Positions 16,743-25,567 of a stretch of DNA of 64,000 nucleotides are shown here, piece after piece. How positions within the stretch are numbered: position 1 is the stretch's first letter; each line of letters opens with the position of its first letter. Source of the stretch: Brytella acorum. GTDB lineage: Bacteria > Pseudomonadota > Alphaproteobacteria > Acetobacterales > Acetobacteraceae. Under the pieces are notes generated by a model. That model did not search any database and was not told the origin of the DNA. It saw only the letters and a program-made list of their open reading frames with translations. The stretch spans positions 124,001 to 188,000 of the forward strand of contig NZ_JARBJP010000003.1 in NCBI RefSeq assembly GCF_029309905.1, given 5' to 3'. A program made the translations under genes and the position numbers.

Positions 16743-17525
16743 ATGACCACGAAAGGGAGCCCAGCCCGGAAGAAGCCCGCCCTGGAAGCGCTTCAGGCGA
16801 CCATTGCCCGGCTCGAAGGACACAAAAGCCATAAACGCGCCGTCCTGCCATTCGGCGTGAAGGAGATCGACGCGAGGTTACCGGGTGGCGGCCTGGTCCT
16901 GGGCGCGCTTCATGAGGTGGCCGGTGGCGGGACTGACGCCCTCAACGCCACGGCTGCGGCCCTGTTCGCCGCAGGGATTGCCGGCCGGACCAGAGGCAAG
17001 GTGCTGTGGATCGTCACCCGGCAGGACATCTTCGCGCCGGCTCTCGATCAGGCCGGACTGGCCGCTCGCCGGGTCATCCACGTTGAAGCATCCTCGGACA
17101 ACGACGCCCTGGCCTGCTTCGAGGAAGGTCTGCGACATGGCGGGCTGGGGTCCGTGGTCGCCGAGGTCGGGCGACTGACGATGACGGCCTCGCGGCGCTT
17201 GCAGATCGCGGCCGAGGGAACCGGGACCATCGGCCTGGCTGTCCGGAGATGGCGCCGCCAGACGGAAGCCGCCGATTTCGGACAGCCGACAGCCAGCACC
17301 ACACGCTGGCGGGTCTCTGTCCTGCCATCCGCGCCGCTTCCCGTGCCCGGCGTGGAGCGGCCCCGGTGGATGCTGGAATTGCTGCGCGCGCGATCGGGGG
17401 AATGCGCGGATTTCGAGGTGGAGGGGTGCGATGCCAACGGGAGGATCGAATCGTGTGGTGTCGCTCTACCTGCCTCTGTGGCCGACGGAGCGCATCAGGA
17501 AGAAGCTGGGCAACGCCGCGCCTGA
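16743..17525 (+). CDS. imuA: ImuA (translesion mutagenesis, RecA-like)
   Basis: This 260-aa ImuA protein is a RecA/SulA-related factor of the imuA-imuB-dnaE2 mutagenesis cassette. Visible features are LPFGVKEIDARLPGGGL near residue 40, the degenerate Walker-like region, and VLWIVTRQDIFAPALDQAGL around residue 95. The family lacks a good P-loop and probably does not hydrolyse ATP. ImuA links RecA to the ImuB/DnaE2 polymerase complex. The start at 16743 follows the LexA box. Its 3' end overlaps imuB by about 95 nt. Confidence 0.9.
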   Translation: MTTKGSPARKKPALEALQATIARLEGHKSHKRAVLPFGVKEIDARLPGGGLVLGALHEVAGGGTDALNATAAALFAAGIAGRTRGKVLWIVTRQDIFAPALDQAGLAARRVIHVEASSDNDALACFEEGLRHGGLGSVVAEVGRLTMTASRRLQIAAEGTGTIGLAVRRWRRQTEAADFGQPTASTTRWRVSVLPSAPLPVPGVERPRWMLELLRARSGECADFEVEGCDANGRIESCGVALPASVADGAHQEEAGQRRA

Positions 17526-18975
17526 GACACCGCTGGCCCTGGCCGGCCGGGAAGGCAGCCGTCGCGTCGTCATGTCCGCCGACCTTGCCGCCCGCAAGAT
17601 CGGGGTGACGCCCGGCATTCCGGTTGCCAAGGCCCAGGCGCTCTATCCCGATCTGACCATCATGGATGCCGACCCCGACGGCGACCGAGCCGGGCTGGAG
17701 GCTCTGGCTCTCTGGTTCCAGCGGCGGATCGCGCCGATCGTGGCCGTGGACGCATCCGGCGGACTGCCTGATGGCATCGTAATGGACACGACCGGCACGG
17801 ATCATCTCCATGGTGGCGAGCCGGCGATGCTGGACGCCGTGGTCCGTCGCCTGGCTGACTCAGGCTTTACCGCCAAGGTCACGATCGCCGGAACCTGGGG
17901 TGCCGCTCATGCCCTGGCCAGATATGGACGTGGCCGGATCATCATCGTGCCCGACGGAGGCATCCCCGACACGCTCTCCAACCTGCCGATCGAGGCATTG
18001 CGGCTTCCGGCTGCCGTCATCGAAGGATTGCGGACGCTGGGTATCTCCCGGATCGGCAAGCTGGCCGCCATGCCGCGCGCGCCGCTGACCTTGCGGTTCG
18101 GGCCGGAACTGGAACGCCGTCTGGACCAGGCTTATGGGCGCATCGCCGAACCGATCCTGGCCGTGCGCCCGGTCGATCCGGTTTCTGTGGCGCGCAACTT
18201 CGCCGAACCCATCGGCGCGGCCGAGACCATTGCCCGCTATATCGGCAAGCTGGTTCCCGTCCTGTGTGAAGGGCTGGATGCCAGGGGCGACGGCATACGG
18301 CTGCTCGACCTCCTGTTGCACCGGTTGGACAGCCAAACCCAGACGATCCGGATCGCCACGGCCCGGCCGGCAAGGGACGCGAAGCATCTGACGCGCCTGC
18401 TGTGCGAGAAGATCGAGACGATCGATCCGGGCTATGGCATTGAGCGCATGGAACTGGTCGCCGTCCTGGCCGAGCCGATGGAGGTCAGGCAGCGGGTTTC
18501 CTCGCTGATCGAAGAGGAAGAAGCCGACATCTCCGGCCTGATCGACACGCTGGCCAATCGCGTCGGTGGGGAATCGCTCTACCGGTTTGCCCCTGTGGAG
18601 AGCGACATTCCCGAGCGGTCGGTCTGCCGGGTGCCGGCACTGGCTCCGGATGACGGCGCCACCTGGCCGGTCGGATGGCCACGACCGACCCGGCTGCTTT
18701 CCCGGCCGGAACCTGTCCAGGCCATGGCCGAATTGCCGGACCAGCCGCCGATCTTCTTTATCTGGCGCGGTATCCGGCATCGCGTGCGCTGCGCCGACGG
18801 GCCTGAGCGCGTCTTCGGCGAATGGTGGAAGGGTGATACGGAACTGACGATCGCGCGGGATTATTTCCGGATCGAGGACACGGCCGGCGACCGATTCTGG
18901 GTCTTCCGCGAGGGTGATGGCGAACATGGAGAAACCGGCTCGCAGAGATGGTTCATGCACGGGCTGTTCGCATGA
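17431..18975 (+). CDS. imuB: ImuB (inactive Y-family polymerase adaptor)
   Basis: The 514-aa ImuB resembles a Y-family (DinB/UmuC) polymerase but usually lacks the catalytic acidic residues. The N-terminus ([19 protein letters not shown]) is typical, and the fingers/little-finger region follows. ImuB binds the beta clamp and recruits DnaE2. It starts inside imuA (ATG 17431; a GTG at 17455 is an alternative) and its stop overlaps the dnaE2 start as ATGA. This is a tight, coupled SOS operon. Confidence 0.9.
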   Translation: MPTGGSNRVVSLYLPLWPTERIRKKLGNAAPETPLALAGREGSRRVVMSADLAARKIGVTPGIPVAKAQALYPDLTIMDADPDGDRAGLEALALWFQRRIAPIVAVDASGGLPDGIVMDTTGTDHLHGGEPAMLDAVVRRLADSGFTAKVTIAGTWGAAHALARYGRGRIIIVPDGGIPDTLSNLPIEALRLPAAVIEGLRTLGISRIGKLAAMPRAPLTLRFGPELERRLDQAYGRIAEPILAVRPVDPVSVARNFAEPIGAAETIARYIGKLVPVLCEGLDARGDGIRLLDLLLHRLDSQTQTIRIATARPARDAKHLTRLLCEKIETIDPGYGIERMELVAVLAEPMEVRQRVSSLIEEEEADISGLIDTLANRVGGESLYRFAPVESDIPERSVCRVPALAPDDGATWPVGWPRPTRLLSRPEPVQAMAELPDQPPIFFIWRGIRHRVRCADGPERVFGEWWKGDTELTIARDYFRIEDTAGDRFWVFREGDGEHGETGSQRWFMHGLFA

Positions 18976-21900
18976 CCCGCTATGCCGAGCTTCAGGTCAC
19001 CAGCTATTTCTCGTTCCTGCGGGGCGTGTCTGCGCCTGCCGAACTGTTTGCCCAGGCCAAACGTCTCGGACTTTCCGCCATCGGGATCACCGACCGCAAC
19101 ACACTGGCCGGCATCGTCCAGGCCCACATCGCCGCGAAAGATACCGGCATGCGGCTGGTGGTCGGATGCCGGCTCGACCTCGCCGACTTTCCGCCGGTCC
19201 TGGTCTATCCGATGGACCGCGCCGCCTATGGCCGCTTATGTCGGCTGCTGTCGATCGGCAAGGCGCGCGCCGGCAAGGGGAAATGCCTGCTGAACTGGGC
19301 CGATCTGGCCGAGTGGGGCGACGGACTTCAGGCCGTGCTGGTGCCGGATGTCGCCGGCGAGGACTGCGCCCTGCATCTGCGGAAGCTGCGGGATGCCTTC
19401 GGGGACCGGGCCTATATGGCACTGACCCTGCGCCGCCGGCCGAATGATCAGATGCGGCTCTATGAATTGGCGAATATGGCCCATGCGCGCCGGGTGAAGA
19501 CCGTCGTCACCAATGACGTGCTGTTCGATATCCATGACCGCCGCATTCTCCAGGATGTCGTCACCTGTGTTCGGCATAATACGACCATAGACCGGGCTGG
19601 CTTCGTCCGTGAGCGTCATGCCGATCGCTATCTCAAGCCGCCCCAGGAAATCGCGCGCCTGTTCTCGCGATATCCCGAAGCGATCGACCGGAGCATGGAG
19701 ATCGTCGAACGCTGCCGGTTCAGCCTCGACGATCTAGCGTATCAATATCCCGATGAAATCACGACGCCGGGCCAGACACCCCAGGAAGCACTGGAAGCCC
19801 TGACGTGGGAAGGTGCGAGAGCCTTCTATACGGATGGCATCCCCGAGGACGTGGCTGAAATTCTCCGCCATGAACTGGCGCTGATCGGGCGCATGTCCTA
19901 CGCGCCCTACTTCCTGACGGTGAACAGCATCGTTCGCGAGTCGAGGCGGCGGGGCATTCTGTGCCAGGGTCGCGGATCGGCGGCCAATAGCGCTGTCTGT
20001 TTCGTGCTGGGCATCACGGCGATCGACCCGTCGCGGACGACATTGCTGTTCGAGCGGTTCATCTCGGAAGAGCGGGGCGAGCCGCCGGACATCGACGTGG
20101 ATTTCGAGCATGCCCGTCGCGAGGAAATCATCCAGTGGATCTATGACCATTACGGTCGCACCCGCGCGGCACTGACCGCCGTGGTCACCCGGTATCGGGC
20201 CAAGGGGGCTCTCCGTGATGTGGGCAAGGTGATGGGGCTGCCGGAAGACCTGATCACCCTGCTGTCGAAACAGATATGGGGCTGGTCGCGCGAGGTCGAT
20301 GCGGAGAAATTCGCCGAGACCGGAATCGACCTGACTGACCGGCGTATCCGTCTGACGCTCGATCTGGCGCGTGCCCTGATTGGCGTGCCGCGTCATCTGT
20401 CCCAGCATCCGGGCGGCTTCGTGCTGACCCATGACCGGCTGGACGAACTGGTGCCGATCGAACCGGCGGCGATGGAGAATCGCCAGACCATCGAGTGGGA
20501 CAAGGACGACATCGACGCGCTGAAATTCATGAAGGTTGATGTGCTGGCGCTTGGCATGCTGACCTGCATGAAGAAGGGACTGGACCTGCTCGCCGAACAC
20601 AAGGGGCAGCGCTTCACGCTCCAGACCATTCCGGCCGAAGACCCGCGGACCTACGCCATGATCCGCAAGGCAGACACGATCGGCGTGTTCCAGATCGAGA
20701 GCCGGGCGCAAATGTCGATGCTGCCGCGCCTGAAGCCCCGGACCTATTATGACCTGGTGATCGAGGTCGCCATCGTCCGTCCCGGACCGATCCAGGGCGA
20801 TATGGTTCATCCGTATCTGCGCCGGCGGGAGGGCCTGGAGCAGCCCGATTACCCGACCCCGGAACTGGAGGAAGTCCTGAAGCGGACCCTCGGCGTGCCG
20901 CTTTTTCAGGAACAGGTCATGCAGGTGGCCATGGTATGTGCCGGGTTCACGGCGGCCGAGGCCGATCAACTCAGGCGTGCGATGGCGACCTTCAAGAACA
21001 CCGGGACGGTCTCGAAATTCCAGACCCGCCTGCTCGAAGGCATGAGGGAGAACGGATATCCGGAGGAATTCGCCGAGCGTATCTACCAGCAGCTTGAGGG
21101 CTTCGGCTCCTATGGCTTCCCGGAGAGCCATGCCGCGTCATTCGCCATCCTGGCCTATTCGTCATCGTGGATGAAATGCCGCCATCCGGACGTGTTCCTG
21201 GCCTCATTGCTGAACAGCCAGCCGATGGGCTTCTACGCGCCGGCCCAACTCGTCCGCGACGCCCAGGCGCATGGGGTGGAAGTCCGGCCTATCTGTGTGA
21301 ACCGGTCACGCTGGGAGGCCATCCTTGAAGGGCCGGAACGGGCGAACGGCCTGTTTGCGGTGCGGCTCGGGATGAACCTGGTGAAGGGACTGGCCAATGA
21401 GGATGCCGCGCGGATCGTGGCGGCCCGTGGGAATCGGCCCTTCGTGTCGATAGACGATCTGTGGCGACGATCCGGCGTGAAGGCCGCTGCCCTGACCCAC
21501 CTGGCCGAGGCGGATGCGTTTCGTGCGGGGTTCGGGCTGGCACGGCGTGAGGCTCTGTGGGCGATCAAGGCGCTACGGGATGAACCGTTGCCCTTGTTCG
21601 CGGCTGCGGAGATCGTCCGGGAAGCAAAGGAACCGGATGTCCTGCTCCAGCCCATGCGGGCCGGCGCCGAGGTGGCACGGGACTATAACCGTATCGGCCT
21701 GACCCTGCGGGACCATCCGGTTGCCTTTCTGCGGGATGATCTGAGGCGCGATGACATCCTGTCGTGCCGGGACGCAATCAATGCCAGGGATGGCAAGCGG
21801 CTGACGGCAGCCGGAATCGTCCTGGTGCGTCAGCGTCCGGGTTCTTCAAAAGGCGTGGTTTTTATGACGCTGGAGGACGAGACGGCGACGCTGAATGTCA

Positions 21901-22133
21901 TCATTTGGGCAGACACCTTCGAGAAATTCCGGCCGGTGGTCCTGTCCGCCAGCATGGTGGCTGTGAAGGGGAGGCTTCAGAAGGAGGGCGAGGTGATTCA
22001 TCTGATCGCTCTGGAGATCATCGACCAGTCGGGACTACTCGCCGATGTTGGAAACCGCTCAAATGGTGGCACCCCAAGCGACAGACATCACCCGGATGAC
22101 GTCATCATAGTTCGATCGCGGAATTTCCATTGA
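18972..22133 (+). CDS. dnaE2: Error-prone DNA polymerase DnaE2
   Basis: The 1,053-aa C-family polymerase has an N-terminal PHP domain ([23 protein letters not shown]), then the polymerase core with the catalytic region [17 protein letters not shown] and [11 protein letters not shown]. Next are [12 protein letters not shown]-type and FQIESRAQM motifs, the helix-hairpin-helix part and a C-terminal OB fold ([10 protein letters not shown]). It lacks the extended clamp/tau tail of DnaE1, as expected for DnaE2. It performs induced mutagenic lesion bypass with ImuA/ImuB. ATG 18972 overlaps the imuB stop; an upstream in-frame ATG at 18948 is inside imuB. Confidence 0.95.
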   Translation: MTRYAELQVTSYFSFLRGVSAPAELFAQAKRLGLSAIGITDRNTLAGIVQAHIAAKDTGMRLVVGCRLDLADFPPVLVYPMDRAAYGRLCRLLSIGKARAGKGKCLLNWADLAEWGDGLQAVLVPDVAGEDCALHLRKLRDAFGDRAYMALTLRRRPNDQMRLYELANMAHARRVKTVVTNDVLFDIHDRRILQDVVTCVRHNTTIDRAGFVRERHADRYLKPPQEIARLFSRYPEAIDRSMEIVERCRFSLDDLAYQYPDEITTPGQTPQEALEALTWEGARAFYTDGIPEDVAEILRHELALIGRMSYAPYFLTVNSIVRESRRRGILCQGRGSAANSAVCFVLGITAIDPSRTTLLFERFISEERGEPPDIDVDFEHARREEIIQWIYDHYGRTRAALTAVVTRYRAKGALRDVGKVMGLPEDLITLLSKQIWGWSREVDAEKFAETGIDLTDRRIRLTLDLARALIGVPRHLSQHPGGFVLTHDRLDELVPIEPAAMENRQTIEWDKDDIDALKFMKVDVLALGMLTCMKKGLDLLAEHKGQRFTLQTIPAEDPRTYAMIRKADTIGVFQIESRAQMSMLPRLKPRTYYDLVIEVAIVRPGPIQGDMVHPYLRRREGLEQPDYPTPELEEVLKRTLGVPLFQEQVMQVAMVCAGFTAAEADQLRRAMATFKNTGTVSKFQTRLLEGMRENGYPEEFAERIYQQLEGFGSYGFPESHAASFAILAYSSSWMKCRHPDVFLASLLNSQPMGFYAPAQLVRDAQAHGVEVRPICVNRSRWEAILEGPERANGLFAVRLGMNLVKGLANEDAARIVAARGNRPFVSIDDLWRRSGVKAAALTHLAEADAFRAGFGLARREALWAIKALRDEPLPLFAAAEIVREAKEPDVLLQPMRAGAEVARDYNRIGLTLRDHPVAFLRDDLRRDDILSCRDAINARDGKRLTAAGIVLVRQRPGSSKGVVFMTLEDETATLNVIIWADTFEKFRPVVLSASMVAVKGRLQKEGEVIHLIALEIIDQSGLLADVGNRSNGGTPSDRHHPDDVIIVRSRNFH

Positions 22134-22206
22134 TGTGCGATGTCCAGAGTGTTGTGCCGCATTTCCATGATTGTAAGAGGCGTGCATCGGTTATCGGAAA
22201 TCTGCG

Positions 22207-22665
22207 TCATGGCCTCTCTGCTAGACCCTTGATCGCCCAGTGAAGCAGATCAAGCAGTCGTTCACCTTCCTCCTCCGAGAGATGCGTATGGCTCCGGGCG
22301 TTGATGACCGCCACGGCTGCCGCAACCTCCGGCAACCTGACAGACATTAATGGCGATAGCGATATCGTCGTGCTTCTGCGATCGTTCGGATCCGGCTTGC
22401 GTTCGATCAGCCCGTCCCGTTCCATTCGTGAAAGGGTCTTCGCCATCGTGGATTGCTCGACGGCCGCGAGGTTCACCAGTTCACGCTGGCTCCGTGTCTT
22501 GCCGTCCGCCAACGCGAAGATCACCGGTAGCTGACCGGACATGAGGCCAAAGGGCCGCAGTGCTTCATCCATCTCACGAGCAAAAAGCCGGGCGGCCCAG
22601 TTGACCATATAGCCAAGGGAGTCGGTTCGGGACGGCCATTTATATGGCTTGCTATCTTCTTTCAT
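22207..22665 (-). CDS. MarR-family transcriptional regulator
   Basis: The 152-aa winged-helix regulator has the MarR fold: helical N-terminus with WAARLFAREMDEAL, recognition helix region TRSQRELVNLAAVEQSTMAKTLSRMERDGLIER, and wing KPDPNDRRSTTISLS. The ligand is unknown. Two 12-bp direct repeats (ATAGCAAGCCAT) cover its start codon, suggesting autoregulation. It is divergent from a small membrane protein gene, a usual layout for a MarR regulator and its target. Confidence 0.88.
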   Translation of the reverse strand: MKEDSKPYKWPSRTDSLGYMVNWAARLFAREMDEALRPFGLMSGQLPVIFALADGKTRSQRELVNLAAVEQSTMAKTLSRMERDGLIERKPDPNDRRSTTISLSPLMSVRLPEVAAAVAVINARSHTHLSEEEGERLLDLLHWAIKGLAERP

Positions 22666-22675
22666 GGCTTGCTAT
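22644..22675. promoter_or_regulatory. Tandem SlyA/MarR-like sites over the marR start
   Basis: The 12-mer ATGGCTTGCTAT occurs at 22644-22655 and again at 22664-22675, 20 bp (two helical turns) apart. On the other strand it reads ATAGCAAGCCAT, 9 of 12 matching the SlyA-type consensus TTAGCAAGCTAA. One copy covers the start codon of the MarR-family gene and the other lies inside its first codons. Confidence 0.5.
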
Positions 22676-22782
22676 GTAAAAGACCTTCTCTTCAGGAAGC
22701 AAGGATCATATCATGCCAACGCTTCTCCGCCGTCTCCATCGTGTGACAGGAAAGCCTGTCGATCCTTTGTATTGGCAGTTTC

Positions 22783-23154
22783 ATGACTGCCTCGGTCGTC
22801 GCAGAACTCTATGGCGACGCCTCGATTATCAGCACAGTCAAGCGTGCGATCCTCTGGGGATTATTGGTCCTGGTCCCATGTCTCGCCACAACGGGGCTTT
22901 CGGGCTATCGCGCGACAAGTGGGGCTCCGCGTGGTCTGGCACTCGTGAAACTCCGCCGTATGCGGATCATCGGCCTCAACGGGATTTGCGTTCTCGTACC
23001 GTGTGCGCTGTTTCTGGCCGCCCGCGCGGCGGCATCACGATTCGGTTGGCCATTCTACAGTATACAGGCGCTCGAACTTCTGGCCGGCTCTATCAATCTT
23101 ACTCTTCTGGTCCTGAATTTCAGGGATGGTCTGCGCCTTGCTCGACGGCAATAA
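22783..23154 (+). CDS. Small membrane protein of unknown function
   Basis: The 123-aa product is mostly hydrophobic, with three or four likely membrane segments (ILWGLLVLVPCLATTGLSG, LNGICVLVPCALFLAAR and a C-terminal one ending in RRQ). It belongs to no family I recognise. It is divergent from the MarR-family regulator and may be its target. The ATG at 22783 has no strong ribosome binding site, so the exact start is uncertain. Confidence 0.6.
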   Translation: MTASVVAELYGDASIISTVKRAILWGLLVLVPCLATTGLSGYRATSGAPRGLALVKLRRMRIIGLNGICVLVPCALFLAARAAASRFGWPFYSIQALELLAGSINLTLLVLNFRDGLRLARRQ

Positions 23155-23276
23155 GCGCAGAGTACCGATGTGAGCCGCGCACACCGACAATAACGATTGA
23201 TACGAATTGACGGCGCGATCAGGACCGCAAAACAAGTGTGTGTCTCCGCTAAGGCCATCACAGATTCAGCCTCGCG

Positions 23277-23297
23277 GTGGACACCATGTGGACACCA
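23277..23297. repeat. Tandem GTGGACACCA repeats next to the tRNA 3' end
   Basis: GTGGACACCA occurs at 23277-23286 and 23288-23297, an 11-bp period. The pair lies about 70 bp from the tRNA-Gly 3' end. Short helically phased repeats beside a tRNA are what integrase arm-type sites look like, but no integrase gene is present here. Confidence 0.4.
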
Positions 23298-23310
23298 CAC
23301 CCCAAAACGA

Positions 23311-23333
23311 CGAAAGCCGCCTTGCGGCGGCTT
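23311..23333 (-). terminator. Terminator of tRNA-Gly
   Basis: An 8-bp stem (AAGCCGCC/GGCGGCTT) with a TTGC loop spans 23314-23333. On the minus strand it is followed by a T-rich stretch (TTTCGTCGTTTTGG), 33 bp after the tRNA 3' end. Confidence 0.7.
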
Positions 23334-23365
23334 CCTCGTATCCGTCTGATTTTCCTTGGAAAATC

Positions 23366-23440
23366 TGGAGCGGGCGATGGGATTCGAACCCACGACCCCA
23401 ACCTTGGCAAGGTTGTGCTCTACCCCTGAGCTACGCCCGC
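23366..23440 (-). tRNA. tRNA-Gly(GCC), CCA encoded
   Basis: The minus strand folds as a tRNA. The acceptor stem is GCGGGCG/CGCCCGC with discriminator T and encoded CCA (23366-23368). The D arm contains GTAGCTCAGGGGTAGAGC, the anticodon loop TTGCCAA carries anticodon GCC, and the T arm has GGTTCGAATCC. All invariant positions look normal. Its 3' end faces the accessory DNA at lower coordinates. Confidence 0.97.
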
Positions 23441-23651
23441 ATTCCGTTGAGCGGCTGAATACGGGAGATCACCGTGCTTCGCAAGTAGCCCTTCCGGGAA
23501 AAAGGAAGATTTTTTTCGTGCCCGCGACAAAGGCGTCATCGTCGTCTTGCGCCGTCGTATCCGTAACACGATCTTAAGGCCAGATACGGCGGCCCTCTCC
23601 CCCACCACCGCCATGGCTCCTCTCCGGCCACCACAAGGAACATGCCGCTTC

Positions 23652-24632
23652 ATGGATTACATCATCGGGCAGAAGCCGTCGGGATCATCGTCCCAAACCG
23701 CGTCGTTCACGGCGGGAGGCGCGCCCTCATCCGGGACACGCAACATCCAGATCGTTGACGCCGACCAGAAAAGCTTCATGAAGGAAGTCATGGACGCCAG
23801 CCGCGAGCTGCCCGTTCTGGTCGATTTCTGGGCGCCGTGGTGCGGTCCATGCCGTCAGTTCACGCCCGCACTTGAAAAAGTCGTCCGTGCCGCCGGTGGG
23901 CGGGTGAAACTGGTCAAGGTCGACATCGAAGCCAACCAGGCGCTCGCCGCCCAGCTCGTGCAGATCGGACTGCCCCTACAGTCCATTCCGATGGTCGCCG
24001 CTTTCTACAAGGGCCAGATCATCGACATGATTCAGGGCGCGCAACCCGAGAGCGAGGTCAAACGCTTCATCGAAGCCCTGCTGAAAATGGCCGGAGGCGC
24101 GATGCCCAGCGCCGATATCCTCGCGGCCGCGCGCGAAGCGCTCAAGGAAAACCGCCCCGAGGAAGCCGCCTCGCTCTTCGCGGGCCTGCTCGATATCGAA
24201 CCCGAAAATCCCGAAGGATGGGGCGGAATGATCCGCTCCCTGATCGCGCTGGACGATACCGCCGCCGCGCACGAAGCCCTGTCCCAGGTTCCCCCGGCGC
24301 TTGCGTCGCATGCCGAAATCACAGGTGCCAGAGCCGCCCTGGCTCTGCATGAAGAAGGTCGCGCCGCGGCAAGCGCGCTCGACGGGCTGCGGGCCGAGGT
24401 CGCGGCCCATCCCGAGGACTTCGCCACGCGCCTGAAGCTCGCAGGCGCCCTGAACGGCGCCGGTCTGCGCGCCGAAGCCGCCGACGAGCTGCTGCACATC
24501 GTCAAGACTGATCGCGCCTGGAACGACGGCGCGGCCAAGGCCGAACTGCTGCGATTCTTCGAAGCCTGGGGACACGCCGATCCCGCGACATCGGCCGCGC
24601 GCCGCAAGCTCTCGTCGATCCTGTTTTCATGA
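23652..24632 (+). CDS. cnoX: CnoX/YbbN-like thioredoxin-TPR chaperone
   Basis: The 326-aa protein has an N-terminal thioredoxin domain with an intact WCGPC motif (about residues 65-69) and cis-Pro segment SIPMVAAFYKG. A C-terminal TPR-like helical repeat region (about 150-320) is rich in Ala, Glu and Arg. YbbN/CnoX proteins hold oxidised clients and hand them to GroEL or DnaK; E. coli CnoX has lost the redox Cys pair, while alphaproteobacterial versions such as this keep it. The start at 23652 (MDYIIGQ) is chosen over an upstream ATG at 23547 because the domain begins there and AAGGAA lies upstream. It overlaps the next gene by ATGA. Confidence 0.85.
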   Translation: MDYIIGQKPSGSSSQTASFTAGGAPSSGTRNIQIVDADQKSFMKEVMDASRELPVLVDFWAPWCGPCRQFTPALEKVVRAAGGRVKLVKVDIEANQALAAQLVQIGLPLQSIPMVAAFYKGQIIDMIQGAQPESEVKRFIEALLKMAGGAMPSADILAAAREALKENRPEEAASLFAGLLDIEPENPEGWGGMIRSLIALDDTAAAHEALSQVPPALASHAEITGARAALALHEEGRAAASALDGLRAEVAAHPEDFATRLKLAGALNGAGLRAEAADELLHIVKTDRAWNDGAAKAELLRFFEAWGHADPATSAARRKLSSILFS

Positions 24633-25333
24633 CGCTGCCGCAGGAAGGCTTCGTCCACGGGGGCGAGGACGATGTCCCCCGCCGCATCCCCCGCCTGCAG
24701 GACATCACTCTGGCAGACGTGCCCGCACGGGTCGGTCTGTTCCCGCTTCCCGGCGCGCTGCTTTTGCCGGGTGGGAAGCTGCCGCTCAATGTCTTCGAGC
24801 CTCGCTATGTGGCGCTCCTGGAGGATGCCCTCGCGTCCAACCGTCTGATCGGCATGATTCAGCCTCGCGACGAGGAAGACGATTCCGCCCAACCCGCCTT
24901 GCATCACGTCGGCTGCCTCGGACGCATTACGAGCTTCAACGAGCGCGCCGACGGCACTTTCGCCATGACCCTGAGCGGTCTGGTGCGCTTCCGCATCCTG
25001 CGCGAGGGCACGGAAGAGCGCGGCTATCGCATCGCTCATATCGACGCTTCGGGCTTTGCCGCCGATCTCGTCGAAACGGGCGACGTGGCGCTCGACCGCG
25101 ATCGACTGATCGACTCCCTGCGCCGCTATCTGGACCTCCACAATCTGCATACGAGCTGGAACGCCATCGAGGAGATGGAGGATGACGCGCTCATGGTCGT
25201 TCTGCCCATGCTCGTGCCTTTTACGGTTGACGAGAAACAGTCCCTGCTGGAAGCAGAGACCATTGGAGACCGCGCAGCCGTGCTGATTTCACTGCTGGAC
25301 GATCTTTCCGAAGCTGACGACCCCGAGGACTGA
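24629..25333 (+). CDS. LON substrate-binding-domain protein
   Basis: This 234-aa protein consists of a Lon N-terminal (LAN) domain without ATPase or protease parts: [26 protein letters not shown] at residues 35-60, then the family's GCLGRITSF segment. Such stand-alone proteins are common in Alphaproteobacteria, next to thioredoxin-TPR and Trm112-like genes as here. The biochemical role is not established; a role in substrate recognition for quality control is a guess. It overlaps the previous gene by 4 nt and is followed one base later by the Trm112-like gene. Confidence 0.85.
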   Translation: MTLPQEGFVHGGEDDVPRRIPRLQDITLADVPARVGLFPLPGALLLPGGKLPLNVFEPRYVALLEDALASNRLIGMIQPRDEEDDSAQPALHHVGCLGRITSFNERADGTFAMTLSGLVRFRILREGTEERGYRIAHIDASGFAADLVETGDVALDRDRLIDSLRRYLDLHNLHTSWNAIEEMEDDALMVVLPMLVPFTVDEKQSLLEAETIGDRAAVLISLLDDLSEADDPED

Positions 25334-25334
25334 C

Positions 25335-25514
25335 ATGACCGCCGATCTGGACCCCCGCCTTCTCTCGATGCTCGTATGTCCCCTGACGAAGGGACCGCTG
25401 GAATACGATCGGGAGCGGCAGGAACTTCGTAGCCCCAAGGCCCACCTCGCCTATCCCATCCGTGACGGCATTCCGATCATGCTTCCCGACGAAGCCCGTC
25501 AACTGGAAAGCTGA
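25335..25514 (+). CDS. Trm112-family small protein (UPF0434)
   Basis: The 59-aa product matches the Trm112-like UPF0434 family: [16 protein letters not shown] then [18 protein letters not shown]. Only one Cys remains of the zinc site, which is normal in the alphaproteobacterial branch. Eukaryotic and archaeal Trm112 activates methyltransferases; the bacterial role is unclear. It starts one base after the LON-domain gene's stop and ends in front of a strong terminator, so cnoX-LON-Trm112 form one operon. Confidence 0.85.
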   Translation: MTADLDPRLLSMLVCPLTKGPLEYDRERQELRSPKAHLAYPIRDGIPIMLPDEARQLES

Positions 25515-25536
25515 CCGGCTCTCCTCCCGACACGAT

Positions 25537-25567
25537 AAGCCGTGAGCCTTGCGCTCACGGCTTTTTT
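25537..25567 (+). terminator. Rho-independent terminator after the cnoX operon
   Basis: A perfect 11-bp stem (AAGCCGTGAGC/GCTCACGGCTT) with a 5-nt loop is followed by a run of T. The convergent MscS gene's stop codon lies in the right arm, so the hairpin may serve both strands. Confidence 0.85.

Noticed and set aside
19734-21131. 465-codon minus-strand frame opposite dnaE2
   Set aside because: Antisense of an intact polymerase gene; no motif.
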